Shown piece by piece: positions 46,394-53,943 of a stretch of DNA of 64,000 nt. The stretch is taken from assembly GCA_907163375.1 (NCBI GenBank), contig CAJQUW010001043.1, positions 1,534,501 to 1,598,500 of the forward strand, read 5' to 3'. The DNA is from Prostheceraeus crozeri. Its lineage: Eukaryota; Platyhelminthes; Polycladida; Euryleptidae. The position numbers were made by a program, and so were the translations under genes. The notes under the pieces are model-generated. The model searched no databases and was not told the DNA's origin. It was given only the letters and a program-made list of their open reading frames with translations. Positions within the stretch are counted from its first letter, which is position 1, and every line of letters begins with the position of its first letter.

Positions 46394-47044
46394 ATGAGTT
46401 GGAAATTAGATTCCCTACAACGTATTGAAACGGATCATGATCGAAACGTCTATTTCAAAGATTCAACTGGAAATGTGAGAAGAGAGTTTGCTTTATCTTA
46501 TCGTCATTTTCAATCTCTACATCATATCATGAAGGACTTGAAATACTTCTATATGAAAAGACATTCACGTATTGGAAATCGCATCTGGCTGCGCGTCAAC
46601 AATCGGCGAATTCAACTCTATCATTCCCAACTTCATACTAACTTCACATTTCATCAAGGTAGTTGGGAAAAGTATAAAAGGAAGGTACATCGCTCAATTT
46701 ACTCATTCTTTCATCATGAAGCGCCATCGCTACACCATCGTCAACATTCTCCGTCGCTTCAGACTCTACACCAAAATCGATCTCACAACATTACACCAAC
46801 AGCTTCCAAACAGCAAGTATTACCCGGGCCGTCCTCAAATGTTAGTGGTGAAGATGAACAATTCACGGAATCTTCAACTCTTCCCAAATGGGACTGTACA
46901 GATTCTCGGCGCCCTTTCTCATTCATCGGCGCAGTTAATGCGCTTAGAGCTACAGAGACTACTACGTCGGATATGGAAGAGGGAGAGGTGTGTGATGTCG
47001 AATCTGACCGTGGACAATATGGTGATCTCTACTCAATTGAGTGA
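46394..47044 (+). CDS. PC4-like protein, copy 2 (frame of 216 aa)
   Basis: Residues 1-108 repeat copy 1: SWKLDSLQRIETDHDRNVYF, NVRREFALSYRHFQSL, IGNRIWLRVNNRRIQLYHS and GSWEKYKRKVHRSI. The frame continues for about 108 more residues (S/T/H-rich, then acidic MEEGEVCDVESDRG). That tail overlaps the TBP-like gene in another frame. Either the tail is real and this is a dual-coding stretch, or it is a long chance frame. Function of the first half as for copy 1. Confidence 0.55.
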   Translation: MSWKLDSLQRIETDHDRNVYFKDSTGNVRREFALSYRHFQSLHHIMKDLKYFYMKRHSRIGNRIWLRVNNRRIQLYHSQLHTNFTFHQGSWEKYKRKVHRSIYSFFHHEAPSLHHRQHSPSLQTLHQNRSHNITPTASKQQVLPGPSSNVSGEDEQFTESSTLPKWDCTDSRRPFSFIGAVNALRATETTTSDMEEGEVCDVESDRGQYGDLYSIE

Positions 47045-47261
47045 CAGTCTATCATTTTTGAAGATTCGTTCCAGCAGTTACAATTTGTGTTATGAACCCG
47101 AACTTTTTCCTGCAGCTCTCATTAGTTGTTGGTTACCTGTGCATGTGGCAATCTTTCATAATAGTAAAGTGATCATTACTGGACTAAAATCTCATGTACA
47201 AGCAAATGTGATCCTAGACTATCTCATTGAGTATGTACGTACCCAGCGGATTGTAAAATAA
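46716..47261 (+). CDS. TATA-binding-protein-like protein (181 aa)
   Basis: This has the two-repeat core of TBP. Repeat 1 (about residues 6-88): TIVNILRRFRLYTKIDLTTL, KYYPGRPQMLVVKM, LQLFPNGTVQILGA. Repeat 2 (about 92-176): SNLTVDNMVISTQLS, SSYNLCYEPELFPAALIS, VHVAIFHNSKVIITGLKSHV. Eukaryotic TBP reads Y-N-P-x-R, L-I-F-x-S-G-K-M-V-x-T-G-A and S-Y-E-P-E-L-F-P-G-L-I-Y at the same places. Phe56, Phe131 and Phe147 fall at DNA-intercalating positions. The length equals a bare TBP core. I chose the ATG at 46716 because the match starts right after it. TBP nucleates transcription at TATA boxes, and the element's left and right genes have such boxes. Confidence 0.85.
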   Translation: MKRHRYTIVNILRRFRLYTKIDLTTLHQQLPNSKYYPGRPQMLVVKMNNSRNLQLFPNGTVQILGALSHSSAQLMRLELQRLLRRIWKRERCVMSNLTVDNMVISTQLSDSLSFLKIRSSSYNLCYEPELFPAALISCWLPVHVAIFHNSKVIITGLKSHVQANVILDYLIEYVRTQRIVK

Positions 47262-47292
47262 AAAACAATTTTTCCAACATGATGTTTTTATT
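47257..47292. terminator. Convergent polyadenylation signals
   Basis: AATAAA on the plus strand (47257-47262) overlaps the stop of the TBP-like gene. TTTATT (47287-47292), its complement, overlaps the stop of the protease gene on the minus strand. Confidence 0.6.
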
Positions 47293-47749
47293 TCAAATCA
47301 TGATAGAACTTACAAATCATTTTTTCATTAGAGGATGGATTACATGAAAAGTTTTGAATAATAGATGCAAATCGAGATACATGTAAACGTTTTAAGATGA
47401 AGTACAGTACAAAAGCACCACACGTTGATGAAAGTGGATGTTGTAGTATGCGTTCATTTCGCTGATATTGACGCGTATGTTTTCTCAACCACTGCTGTGT
47501 TGGTATATTTGGAGGTTGAGCAAGAGAGTCAAATAGTTCACCACGTCGGTCTTCTCCAATAAAGATCGCTTTCCAATGCTCACCGCCTAAATTCTGCGAA
47601 TGAGTGTTTAGCACAATAAAGATGGGATAGTGATTTACTGCAGGTGGTAAGGTATCGAGTGAATAGACATTATCGAAAGCTTTCAACGTCGCTTCGTCTG
47701 CATTACGCTGCACTTTAGTCTTAATATCGTCAGCAGTCAACCAACTCAT
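47288..47749 (-). CDS. Adenain-like cysteine protease (153 aa)
   Basis: Virion maturation protease of the adenovirus/Ulp1 fold (family C5). Visible active-site pieces are GGEHWKAIF (His58), ELFDSL (Asp74), ILQHPLSSTCGAFVLYF (Gln103 as oxyanion residue, Cys110 as nucleophile). Order and spacing fit the family, and the length is on the short side of normal. In Polintons and adenoviruses it cleaves capsid and core precursors. Its ATG overlaps the stop of the capsid gene by one base, so the two genes are tightly coupled. Confidence 0.92.
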   Translation of the reverse strand: MSWLTADDIKTKVQRNADEATLKAFDNVYSLDTLPPAVNHYPIFIVLNTHSQNLGGEHWKAIFIGEDRRGELFDSLAQPPNIPTQQWLRKHTRQYQRNERILQHPLSSTCGAFVLYFILKRLHVSRFASIIQNFSCNPSSNEKMICKFYHDLK

Positions 47750-49026
47750 TAACGATTATACTGAAGAATCACGTCACGATACTTTGTAATTTCAATGTTT
47801 GAATCGAAGACTGCATAAATTAATACATTGATCGTCTCAGGTAGTGTTCTTTTGAACGTCAAATCCAAACGAATATTATGAGGAACGTTCGCTTGACGAT
47901 AGGGTGCACTAATATCGCTGTCAGCAGTCAAATCAAATGCATAAATAGTATATCCACTCTTAAACTCTTTCATAGTCAGTCCGTTGGTGTCATCCGTATT
48001 GTAAAAGCCAAAGACATCCATAAAATCAACATAACTGCGCATAAATTGATCCGCAGCAAAATCTGGTTTGTAGGGTGGACCAGGATGACTCACACCATTT
48101 ACACGTAAAGCAATTTCACTTAACTGATTGTGTTTAAAATTGAAAGGATTCTTCTTTATATTACCATTAAATGCGTCATTTTCAACCATTGCCACCATGA
48201 GGAGCTTCGGTGCTTCCGATGGAAAGAGGCCATCTTTCATGAAACTCTTTTGATCTTTAGGAATTGTAAAGGTGAGAAGCTTTGTATGCTGAACGGGGTA
48301 AATGGCATTTTGACGGTTAAGGCCTTCAGCATGCCCTCTAATGACACTTGGATTCGGTACTACTCGACGAATGTAAAGTGCAATATCTTCCACATGAATT
48401 CTAAAATTGTCAACTTTAGCAAATGCATTCAGCGCAAATTCAGGCTTATTCAATGTCAGCTTGAGTCGCATGCTGGTATTACAGAGTAAAAACTTTGACT
48501 GTCTAAAGAAGTCTAAATTCAGCGGACCATATAGCTGACATACTCTACTATCTTTAATCATAGCAGATCGCTTTACAAAGCCACTGTTTGTTTCAACATC
48601 AAATTTTCCTGCTTCATCTATGTACCATCCCATGGCTTCCATATGACTTTTTTGTGCTGCTGGATGAAACTGTGATACATGATTGAAATATGATTTATAG
48701 GGATAATCGCTTTGACCACCTTCCACCTGCTGCTCTCCAATCGTTAGAGAAACATCGCGAAGTAATGTAGTCAATGGTAAATTGTTCAGTCCAACTTTAT
48801 GTGTATCGTCAATAGCAGTTCCATCTGCTTGCTGAATTCTAAACCTCAAATCAACCATCGCATAACTCAAATCTATGTAGTCATCACTACCACCAGGAAT
48901 AACAAATTCAATGGGGCCAGCATTCTCAGCTGTTCGAGGATGATAATCTACAATACTTGAACTAAGAATATCTGTCTGTATGGCTTGTTGATCGAACAAA
49001 CAAAAACCGGAAGTTTTACACTCCAT
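47749..49026 (-). CDS. Major capsid protein, double jelly-roll (425 aa)
   Basis: It begins MECKTSGFCLFDQQAIQTDI, then PIEFVIPGGSDDYIDLS, NNLPLTTLLRDVSLTIGEQQ and YPYKSYFNHVS. These are the conserved pieces of the Polinton capsid family, often annotated in animal genomes as F54H12.2-like. Later parts (LRLKLTLNKPEF, NIRLDLTFKR, NVLIYAVFD) are the beta-strands of the second jelly-roll. The protein would form hexon-like capsomers. It sits between the protease and a basic core-type protein, the usual virion gene cluster. Confidence 0.9.
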   Translation of the reverse strand: MECKTSGFCLFDQQAIQTDILSSSIVDYHPRTAENAGPIEFVIPGGSDDYIDLSYAMVDLRFRIQQADGTAIDDTHKVGLNNLPLTTLLRDVSLTIGEQQVEGGQSDYPYKSYFNHVSQFHPAAQKSHMEAMGWYIDEAGKFDVETNSGFVKRSAMIKDSRVCQLYGPLNLDFFRQSKFLLCNTSMRLKLTLNKPEFALNAFAKVDNFRIHVEDIALYIRRVVPNPSVIRGHAEGLNRQNAIYPVQHTKLLTFTIPKDQKSFMKDGLFPSEAPKLLMVAMVENDAFNGNIKKNPFNFKHNQLSEIALRVNGVSHPGPPYKPDFAADQFMRSYVDFMDVFGFYNTDDTNGLTMKEFKSGYTIYAFDLTADSDISAPYRQANVPHNIRLDLTFKRTLPETINVLIYAVFDSNIEITKYRDVILQYNR

Positions 49027-49028
49027 GA

Positions 49029-49484
49029 TTAGAAGTTATGGCAGCGTCGTCGATTAGCGCCTGATGAATGATTAGAGCCTCTGCGACGTTTGCGTGAATG
49101 CCTTTTGATTGAAGATCGCACCTTACTAGCTCCGCGATGTTTCCTCCTTCCTTTTTTCATTCGTTTAGGTGATTTCTTTCCTTGAGTAACACCAGCAAAG
49201 GTCTGCTTCAATGTTTTTAAACCGCGTTCCTTCCCACGATTCAACAAACTGCTCTTAAAACTTCTACCTCTGGAAAGATCACTAGCAACATCACCAGCAA
49301 AGCCAACGGCATTACTTAAAACATTTCGTTTTAAAGATCTACCGACATTGGATATGAGAGGTGCTACAACAGATTTCAGTGCACCAAGTATGCTACCTCC
49401 ACGTTGGCGGCGAGCGCCGATGTAAATTTGTCCTCCACCACTTACATAGGAGGGTCGTGAATAAAATGAGGCAGTTGGATTCAT
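49029..49484 (-). CDS. Basic virion core-type protein (151 aa)
   Basis: N-terminal half: GGGQIYIGARRQRGGSILGA, a glycine-rich start followed by an amphipathic helix (LKSVVAPLISNVGRSL). The C-terminal 50 residues are almost all Lys/Arg (KKSPKRMKKGRRKHRG, KRHSRKRRRGS). This recalls adenovirus pVI/pX and core proteins that bind viral DNA or disrupt membranes. It starts two bases after the capsid gene in the same direction. Exact family not proven. Confidence 0.7.
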   Translation of the reverse strand: MNPTASFYSRPSYVSGGGQIYIGARRQRGGSILGALKSVVAPLISNVGRSLKRNVLSNAVGFAGDVASDLSRGRSFKSSLLNRGKERGLKTLKQTFAGVTQGKKSPKRMKKGRRKHRGASKVRSSIKRHSRKRRRGSNHSSGANRRRCHNF

Positions 49485-49525
49485 AGCTCAAATCCTAAAC
49501 ATTGTTAGTTACAACTTTGCATGAA

Positions 49526-50746
49526 TCACTGTCGATCACTTAGATGAAAGATGTCAGCACGACGCATCCAAGAGTTCATACTTGAAGGATAACCAGTCCA
49601 TTTAACAAGACACCATTCTTCACCTTGCCGTTTTTTACATCGAATGATTTTCTCTACCAAATATGTTTCACTTTCAGTGACTACCTCAATCTCATCGCGG
49701 TAAAAGCTACCCTCAATTTCTTCATTATCGTAATCTTTCAACTTGTAGGTGGTCGGAGAGTCTTTTTGATTAATCCTTGATACTGTAAATACCTCCTCTG
49801 TCCAATTCGGAAGGTACCCTTTAGCAAAAACACTTTTCACTTTTGAGATACGAACTTTACCGCCAATTTTCACATCACTTTTCACATCAGTGCGTTTACG
49901 TTGGAATGATTCGCGCACTTTATCTACATTGTCAGCATTTACATCTACTGGTCTGAGTCCAATAGAACGATGGATAGAGTGATTGTAGGCATGGAGTGTA
50001 TCTTGTAGAACCTTTGTCCAATTTTGTGTCAAGTTGGCAGTAAAATGTCGCCACAAGCGATTTTTTAATGTGCGATTAAAACGTTCAACGAGTGCAGCTT
50101 TATAAGCACTCTTTACACTAAACAACTCAATGTCATGCCTCTCAAATAATCTTGTCACATGCTGATTTTCAAACTCTTTTCCTTGATCACTCTGAATTCT
50201 TTTTGGAATGCGACCTTCTCGAAAAATTGTTTGGAATGCTTTTGCTACTCCTTTCCCTTCTTTAGTTTTTAAAGGTTGAGCCCACGCATAACGCGAGAAA
50301 ATATCAATGACGGTTAAAATAAAATTATTGCCCGAGTTATGTTTTGAAATGGAGGCAACATCACACAAATCTGCTTGCCACTGTTCATCGATGTCATGAA
50401 CAATATAATGGCGGGTGCGGTACTTCTTTTTCGCTTGTTTGTGGAGTGTATAGGTAGCCTGACCCTTTAACCATCGTTTCACTTGTGATTGTGGAAGACC
50501 ACTTGCTTTTGATAATTTCTTGATAGATGCAAATCCTGCCGGATGTTTTACATCATAATAGATTGACTTCAAACGTTCAGTCGATGACGACTGACTCTTT
50601 TTTCTCCTTCTCATCCTTTTGTTTTCTTGCCTTTCTACATTTACAACAACTGCAGCATTTAGCTTTAGCGGTTTTGCAATCGTGTTCACATTGCTTAGGG
50701 GTTTCATTGTGAGAGCTGGCGCAGCAAGTGCAAGTGACAACGACAT
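49526..50746 (-). CDS. Integrase with C-terminal chromodomain
   Basis: Retroviral-type DDE integrase that joins the element to host DNA, giving the 6-bp duplication. An N-terminal helical part (YYDVKHPAGFASIKKLSKAS, QVKRWLKGQATYTLHK) precedes the catalytic core: QADLCDV (D126), IQSDQGKEF (D187), ALVERFNRTLK (E221). A C-terminal barrel (GGKVRISKVK) and a chromodomain come next (YLVEKIIRCKK, EEWCLVKWTGYPSSMNSW), the latter probably reading histone marks at the target. The first 44 residues of the frame overlap a Cys-rich frame. The Met of MRRRKK (50614) is a plausible alternative start. Confidence 0.95.
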   Translation of the reverse strand: MSLSLALAAPALTMKPLSNVNTIAKPLKLNAAVVVNVERQENKRMRRRKKSQSSSTERLKSIYYDVKHPAGFASIKKLSKASGLPQSQVKRWLKGQATYTLHKQAKKKYRTRHYIVHDIDEQWQADLCDVASISKHNSGNNFILTVIDIFSRYAWAQPLKTKEGKGVAKAFQTIFREGRIPKRIQSDQGKEFENQHVTRLFERHDIELFSVKSAYKAALVERFNRTLKNRLWRHFTANLTQNWTKVLQDTLHAYNHSIHRSIGLRPVDVNADNVDKVRESFQRKRTDVKSDVKIGGKVRISKVKSVFAKGYLPNWTEEVFTVSRINQKDSPTTYKLKDYDNEEIEGSFYRDEIEVVTESETYLVEKIIRCKKRQGEEWCLVKWTGYPSSMNSWMRRADIFHLSDRQ

Positions 50747-50792
50747 TCACCTCTGGCGGCTCATTACATGGCAAGCAACACATCTGCTTCAT
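50577..50792 (-). CDS. Cysteine-rich small protein, 71 aa, overlapping the integrase start
   Basis: Starts one base after the stop of the gene above it (50794), as a real gene in this compact cluster would. It has many cysteines in pairs: MKQMCCLPCNEPPE, TCTCCASSHNE, QCEHDCKTAKAKCCSCCKC. A Lys/Glu tail follows. It may bind zinc. It shares about 170 bp with the integrase frame in another phase. Family unknown. It could be a chance frame, but the cysteine pattern and exact placement argue for a gene. Confidence 0.5.
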   Translation of the reverse strand: MKQMCCLPCNEPPEVNVVVTCTCCASSHNETPKQCEHDCKTAKAKCCSCCKCRKARKQKDEKEKKESVVID

Positions 50793-50793
50793 A

Positions 50794-51486
50794 TTAATAG
50801 TCTGAGAACATGTATTTCCTAGGAGGAGCTGTTTTACGTTTTCCTTTTACTAGTTTTAGTGGTGATGTAGATCTACGTCGAGTTCTTCCTCTTGTTTGCT
50901 TAGTGAGTGTGGGAGGGGATGTAGCAGGTGACGTCTTAAACCAATTTGTTGGCATTTTCATCGTCTGAAGCATTGGAGCAGTAGCCACTGTTGAATCAAG
51001 TTCTTTCAATGTCTCATTATTTAAAGCAAATTTTGGCACATTATGCTTTTTCAATAGTTTAAGAAAGTATGACCAACCAGGTGGAACATAGCCCTGACGG
51101 CGCTTTCTACGTGTCGCATACTGAATCAAGTCTTCATAACGTGAAGCATCAATCACTTTATTTTCATCTGTAATGATTTCTCCTCTATCATTTACATTGA
51201 GATGGGGTTCAATACTGTTGAAAAGAGATATGGCATGTGCGCGAGATGCTAAAGGTGTAGCAGTCGATACGGAGTCACGCATCTTATTCTTCAAGTTTTT
51301 CAATTGCTCAACAGTTTCCGATTGTAATAATACAGCACGATGTGGATCTTTGATGTGAACATTTTGCTGATAATCTATTTCTTTCCTATACATTTGATTT
51401 GCAAGAGGTTGCTTTTCTTGCTGCATGGCAGTCAATTGTACATATTCATCCTGAGGAATAACAATCATGCGAGAATAAGAACTCAT
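50794..51486 (-). CDS. Conserved-looking Polinton protein, 230 aa, unknown
   Basis: Begins MSSYSRMIVIPQDEYVQLTA with a short helical part (SETVEQLKNLKNKMRDS). The central part DASRYEDLIQYATRRKRRQG and VPPGWSYFLKLLKKHNVPKF looks like a segment I associate with proteins beside the packaging ATPase in Polintons. The C-terminus is basic (TRGRTRRRSTS, KGKRKTAPPRKY). Its ATG overlaps the ATPase stop by four bases (ATGA), so it is translated from the same late-type cluster. Function unknown, perhaps a minor virion or assembly protein. Confidence 0.6.
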   Translation of the reverse strand: MSSYSRMIVIPQDEYVQLTAMQQEKQPLANQMYRKEIDYQQNVHIKDPHRAVLLQSETVEQLKNLKNKMRDSVSTATPLASRAHAISLFNSIEPHLNVNDRGEIITDENKVIDASRYEDLIQYATRRKRRQGYVPPGWSYFLKLLKKHNVPKFALNNETLKELDSTVATAPMLQTMKMPTNWFKTSPATSPPTLTKQTRGRTRRRSTSPLKLVKGKRKTAPPRKYMFSDY

Positions 51487-52100
51487 AGTTTGTAGATAAT
51501 CATGGGAGTTTTCAAAATATCACTTCGAAATCTAAATTCTTCCGGACACTCTTGCGTAAAGTCAATGAATAAGTAACCGTATGGTTTTTCAGTAGCTGCT
51601 TGAAAAATTTCAATTAAGGCTTTTGATCCTCTGGGTGCAACTTGTCGCGCTAAAATTTCAAATTGACTTTTATCTCGCGGATTCTTGAAAATAGCATAAT
51701 AGTGTGTATTCAGGTTTCGTGTACGAGCTTCTTTTCCATCAGGAAACAAATTTTGTGTGATATAGATGATAAAACACCTTTTATGATGTGCTGCACGAGT
51801 GAACATATCTGTAACATCTTTTGAATTCTTACTTTCTTTTAATAAATCATCCAATACAACAACATCATTAGACTGAAGTTTATCCACTGGAATAATTCCT
51901 TCATGTCGAATAAAGTTGCGACTTTGCAATTCCTGAAACAACGACGGTTGATAAATACCATAACACCAAATCACTCGATTGATAGGTTCCTTAAACAACT
52001 CCCTTCTTTTATCCAATAAATTCAGCGTGAAAACAGTTTTACCTGCATGAGATGGACCTGATACAGTCAGAACTTTATCACATTGAAGTCTGAAATCCAT
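51483..52100 (-). CDS. Packaging ATPase (FtsK/HerA, A32-like)
   Basis: ATP-driven motor expected to pump DNA into capsids. Walker A is GPSHAGKT (residues 15-22 from the ATG at 52100) and Walker B is VVVLDD (80-85). A sensor-like segment FIIYITQNLFPDG and a conserved Arg-rich NLNTHYYAIFKNPRD come next. The frame extends to 52148 without an ATG, so I start at MDFRLQC. Length of about 205 aa fits the Polinton ATPase. It overlaps the next gene by four bases. Confidence 0.92.
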   Translation of the reverse strand: MDFRLQCDKVLTVSGPSHAGKTVFTLNLLDKRRELFKEPINRVIWCYGIYQPSLFQELQSRNFIRHEGIIPVDKLQSNDVVVLDDLLKESKNSKDVTDMFTRAAHHKRCFIIYITQNLFPDGKEARTRNLNTHYYAIFKNPRDKSQFEILARQVAPRGSKALIEIFQAATEKPYGYLFIDFTQECPEEFRFRSDILKTPMIIYKL

Positions 52101-52131
52101 TTTATTACTTTGAGATTCAACATTTGCATAA

Positions 52132-52488
52132 TTAACGCTTAGAGCCAAAGATGTTTCCCAATAGGTTGCCCACGGCAGGAGCTATCATTGGAAGTATTGC
52201 TGAAAGGAAACCGCCCTTTTGTGTTAGAGTTTTCCTCTTTCTTTGAAGGGTGACTTTAGGATTGGAGATGAAACGCAATTTCGTAGCATATCGCTTAAGT
52301 AACTTTCGTTGTTTTGGTGCTAATTTCTTCGTCCTCAACTTTCTCACATGAGAAATAATTTCATGAATGAATTTATCGTTGGCATGTCGTATAGCATTGT
52401 ATCGCTGATTTGCTTTCATTCGTCGGAGAGCTTGAATGGCTGAAGAAAACTTTTGACTTTTACGTTTCGCCATTTTACGTTTCGCCAT
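52132..52488 (-). CDS. Small basic protein with C-terminal amphipathic helix (118 aa)
   Basis: Lys/Arg-rich N-terminus (MAKRKMAKRKSQKF), a helix of basic residues, then TQKGGFLSAILPMIAPAVGN and LLGNIFGSKR at the end. The QKGGFL...LPLI...IG tail is frequent in small Polinton virion proteins and resembles membrane-active peptides such as adenovirus pVI. It lies just upstream of the ATPase in the same direction. Probably a minor virion protein. Confidence 0.65.
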   Translation of the reverse strand: MAKRKMAKRKSQKFSSAIQALRRMKANQRYNAIRHANDKFIHEIISHVRKLRTKKLAPKQRKLLKRYATKLRFISNPKVTLQRKRKTLTQKGGFLSAILPMIAPAVGNLLGNIFGSKR

Positions 52489-52539
52489 TTTCCGTGTTAG
52501 TCTTTGCTAAAACCTATCTTTACCACATTTGCATAGGTA

Positions 52540-52863
52540 CTAACTATTGCGACATAAGTGACACTCGAAATGAGCAATGTCACAGTGGTTACATTTGCAA
52601 AGTTGAATGCAATTACGTATGAAACAGCGTTGACAAAAAGCATGCTTACATCTCTTGAAGATGCGCTTTTCATTTCCATCCTTTCGCTTACATACATCAC
52701 AACACATAGTTTCACCGTTACTGATGTCTATAGCAAGTCTTTTTGAAGATATGAATTTGCTAGCCTTTTCTAAATAATAGACACATGTACAGAAGGAATA
52801 TACTTCGAGAGTGAGCAGACATAGCTCGAAAACCAGTTGTGCTACAATCAAGTACCACTGCAT
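52540..52863 (-). CDS. Membrane-anchored RING-type zinc-finger protein (107 aa)
   Basis: Starts at the ATG 52863 (MQWYLIVAQLVFELCLLTLE), an N-terminal hydrophobic helix likely to insert in a membrane. The C-terminal half has CCDVCKRKDGNEKRIFKRCK, HAFCQRC and CKCNHC, a C3HC4-like arrangement as in RING ubiquitin ligases. Viral RING proteins often redirect host ubiquitination. That role here is an inference. It starts three bases below the stop of its upstream neighbour. Confidence 0.6.
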   Translation of the reverse strand: MQWYLIVAQLVFELCLLTLEVYSFCTCVYYLEKASKFISSKRLAIDISNGETMCCDVCKRKDGNEKRIFKRCKHAFCQRCFIRNCIQLCKCNHCDIAHFECHLCRNS

Positions 52864-52865
52864 TT

Positions 52866-53276
52866 TCAATTTTTCTTTATGGAAAGTTGAATGTGAATAT
52901 CTGAAATCGCTTCAATCACTAGACTGCTACCATGATGGTTAAATGCGTTAAGACGTTCAGCAATTTTTATCACATGTCTTTTAAAAAATTCTTCGGGGTG
53001 ATCTACCACTTCCATTGAATAAGAAGCAAAATGGAAAGAGCGACTTTCCACCTCTTCCTTTCCAAAATGACTAAACTTAATTTTCGCAACTAATCGCGCC
53101 ATGACAATGCTATCAGAGAATGTATTCATTAACTCTAGAAATAGAGTGCTAGTATCATCGACCACTGCTTCGATGTCGGTCTCATCTTTATGAAAATTTA
53201 TCACATAATCTTGAACAGCTCCTTTTAAACTTTGCCTATGAAAATGTAATGTTCCGCAGTCGTTTGAGAAAGACAT
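52866..53276 (-). CDS. Free-standing copy of the polymerase N-terminal domain (136 aa)
   Basis: Reads MSFSNDCGTLHFHRQSLKGA, LFLELMNTFSDSIVMARLVA, FHFASYSMEVVDHPEEFF and LNAFNHHGSSLVIEAISDIH. Residues about 120-235 of the polymerase show the same order (LFNNLDNFRMKALIYLKLKY, FHVPSSSATEVVD, VDKFNQRDSALIFDGVYS). In many Polintons this F-H-R-x-S-L-K-G domain precedes the exonuclease in the polymerase itself. Here a second copy is a separate small gene. The role is unknown, possibly in priming or DNA binding. Confidence 0.55.
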   Translation of the reverse strand: MSFSNDCGTLHFHRQSLKGAVQDYVINFHKDETDIEAVVDDTSTLFLELMNTFSDSIVMARLVAKIKFSHFGKEEVESRSFHFASYSMEVVDHPEEFFKRHVIKIAERLNAFNHHGSSLVIEAISDIHIQLSIKKN

Positions 53277-53360
53277 GATCGCCCTTTATCTAACCCATCC
53301 ATTGCATGAAAACAACTCTTCTCATAGTAACATTTATTGAATAACGGTAACAAGCATGCA

Positions 53361-53891
53361 TTATAAATCAATGGTTTGAAAGAGATAAAATAGATACAGC
53401 TGGTAACTATCATACAGCGAGCAATGATAACCATACAGGACTTTGGCAGTGCTGAGGTAAGGAGGAAAGAAGCATTGGTTATGAACGTAGCTACTACAAC
53501 GAACAGACAAAATAGGAACAGACAAATCCTTAAAACGTTTCGTGACTTCATGATAATGTTGATTCACTCTACTATCCCAAGGTGGGAGCAAAATATCATC
53601 AATGATTAAATTAGGAAATACTTTCCTCTCCTTACAAGGATTATTACAAAAGATGCGTATAACATTGAAAGCAGCTAACCATCGTTTAAAGTCAATAAGA
53701 AGAGCACTCTCACAAGAAAAGCCATAGTCTTGCAAATATTTCAGATTAAGTCCATGAATGTGTTTTCTCGCCCATTGATCAACATTGGGATTGCAGTTGG
53801 CATGTTGATGATAGACACTGACAATCTGATATGTCCAATTGTTCATAGTAATAGCACTGAGCTCCTGTACAGGTTCACCCTCACAATCCAT
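53361..53891 (-). CDS. DEDD-type exonuclease-like protein (176 aa)
   Basis: Begins MDCEGEPVQELSAITMNN, the D-x-E motif of DnaQ-like 3'-5' exonucleases in the form seen beside Polinton genes (D-x-E-G-x-P-x-Q-E-L). ARKHIHGLNLKYLQDYGFS and IRIFCNNPCKERKVFPNLII come next, then a DDILLPPWDSRVNQHYHEV segment. The order matches RNase-H-fold exonucleases. The frame is open upstream of the Met to an acceptor-like TTTTAG (near 53,911), so a short upstream exon is possible. The role could be DNA repair or RNA decay. Confidence 0.5.
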   Translation of the reverse strand: MDCEGEPVQELSAITMNNWTYQIVSVYHQHANCNPNVDQWARKHIHGLNLKYLQDYGFSCESALLIDFKRWLAAFNVIRIFCNNPCKERKVFPNLIIDDILLPPWDSRVNQHYHEVTKRFKDLSVPILSVRCSSYVHNQCFFPPYLSTAKVLYGYHCSLYDSYQLYLFYLFQTIDL

Positions 53892-53943
53892 AAAAATGAT
53901 GATAGAAGCCTAAAACGGAAATTTACACATCTAAGGAAACGTT

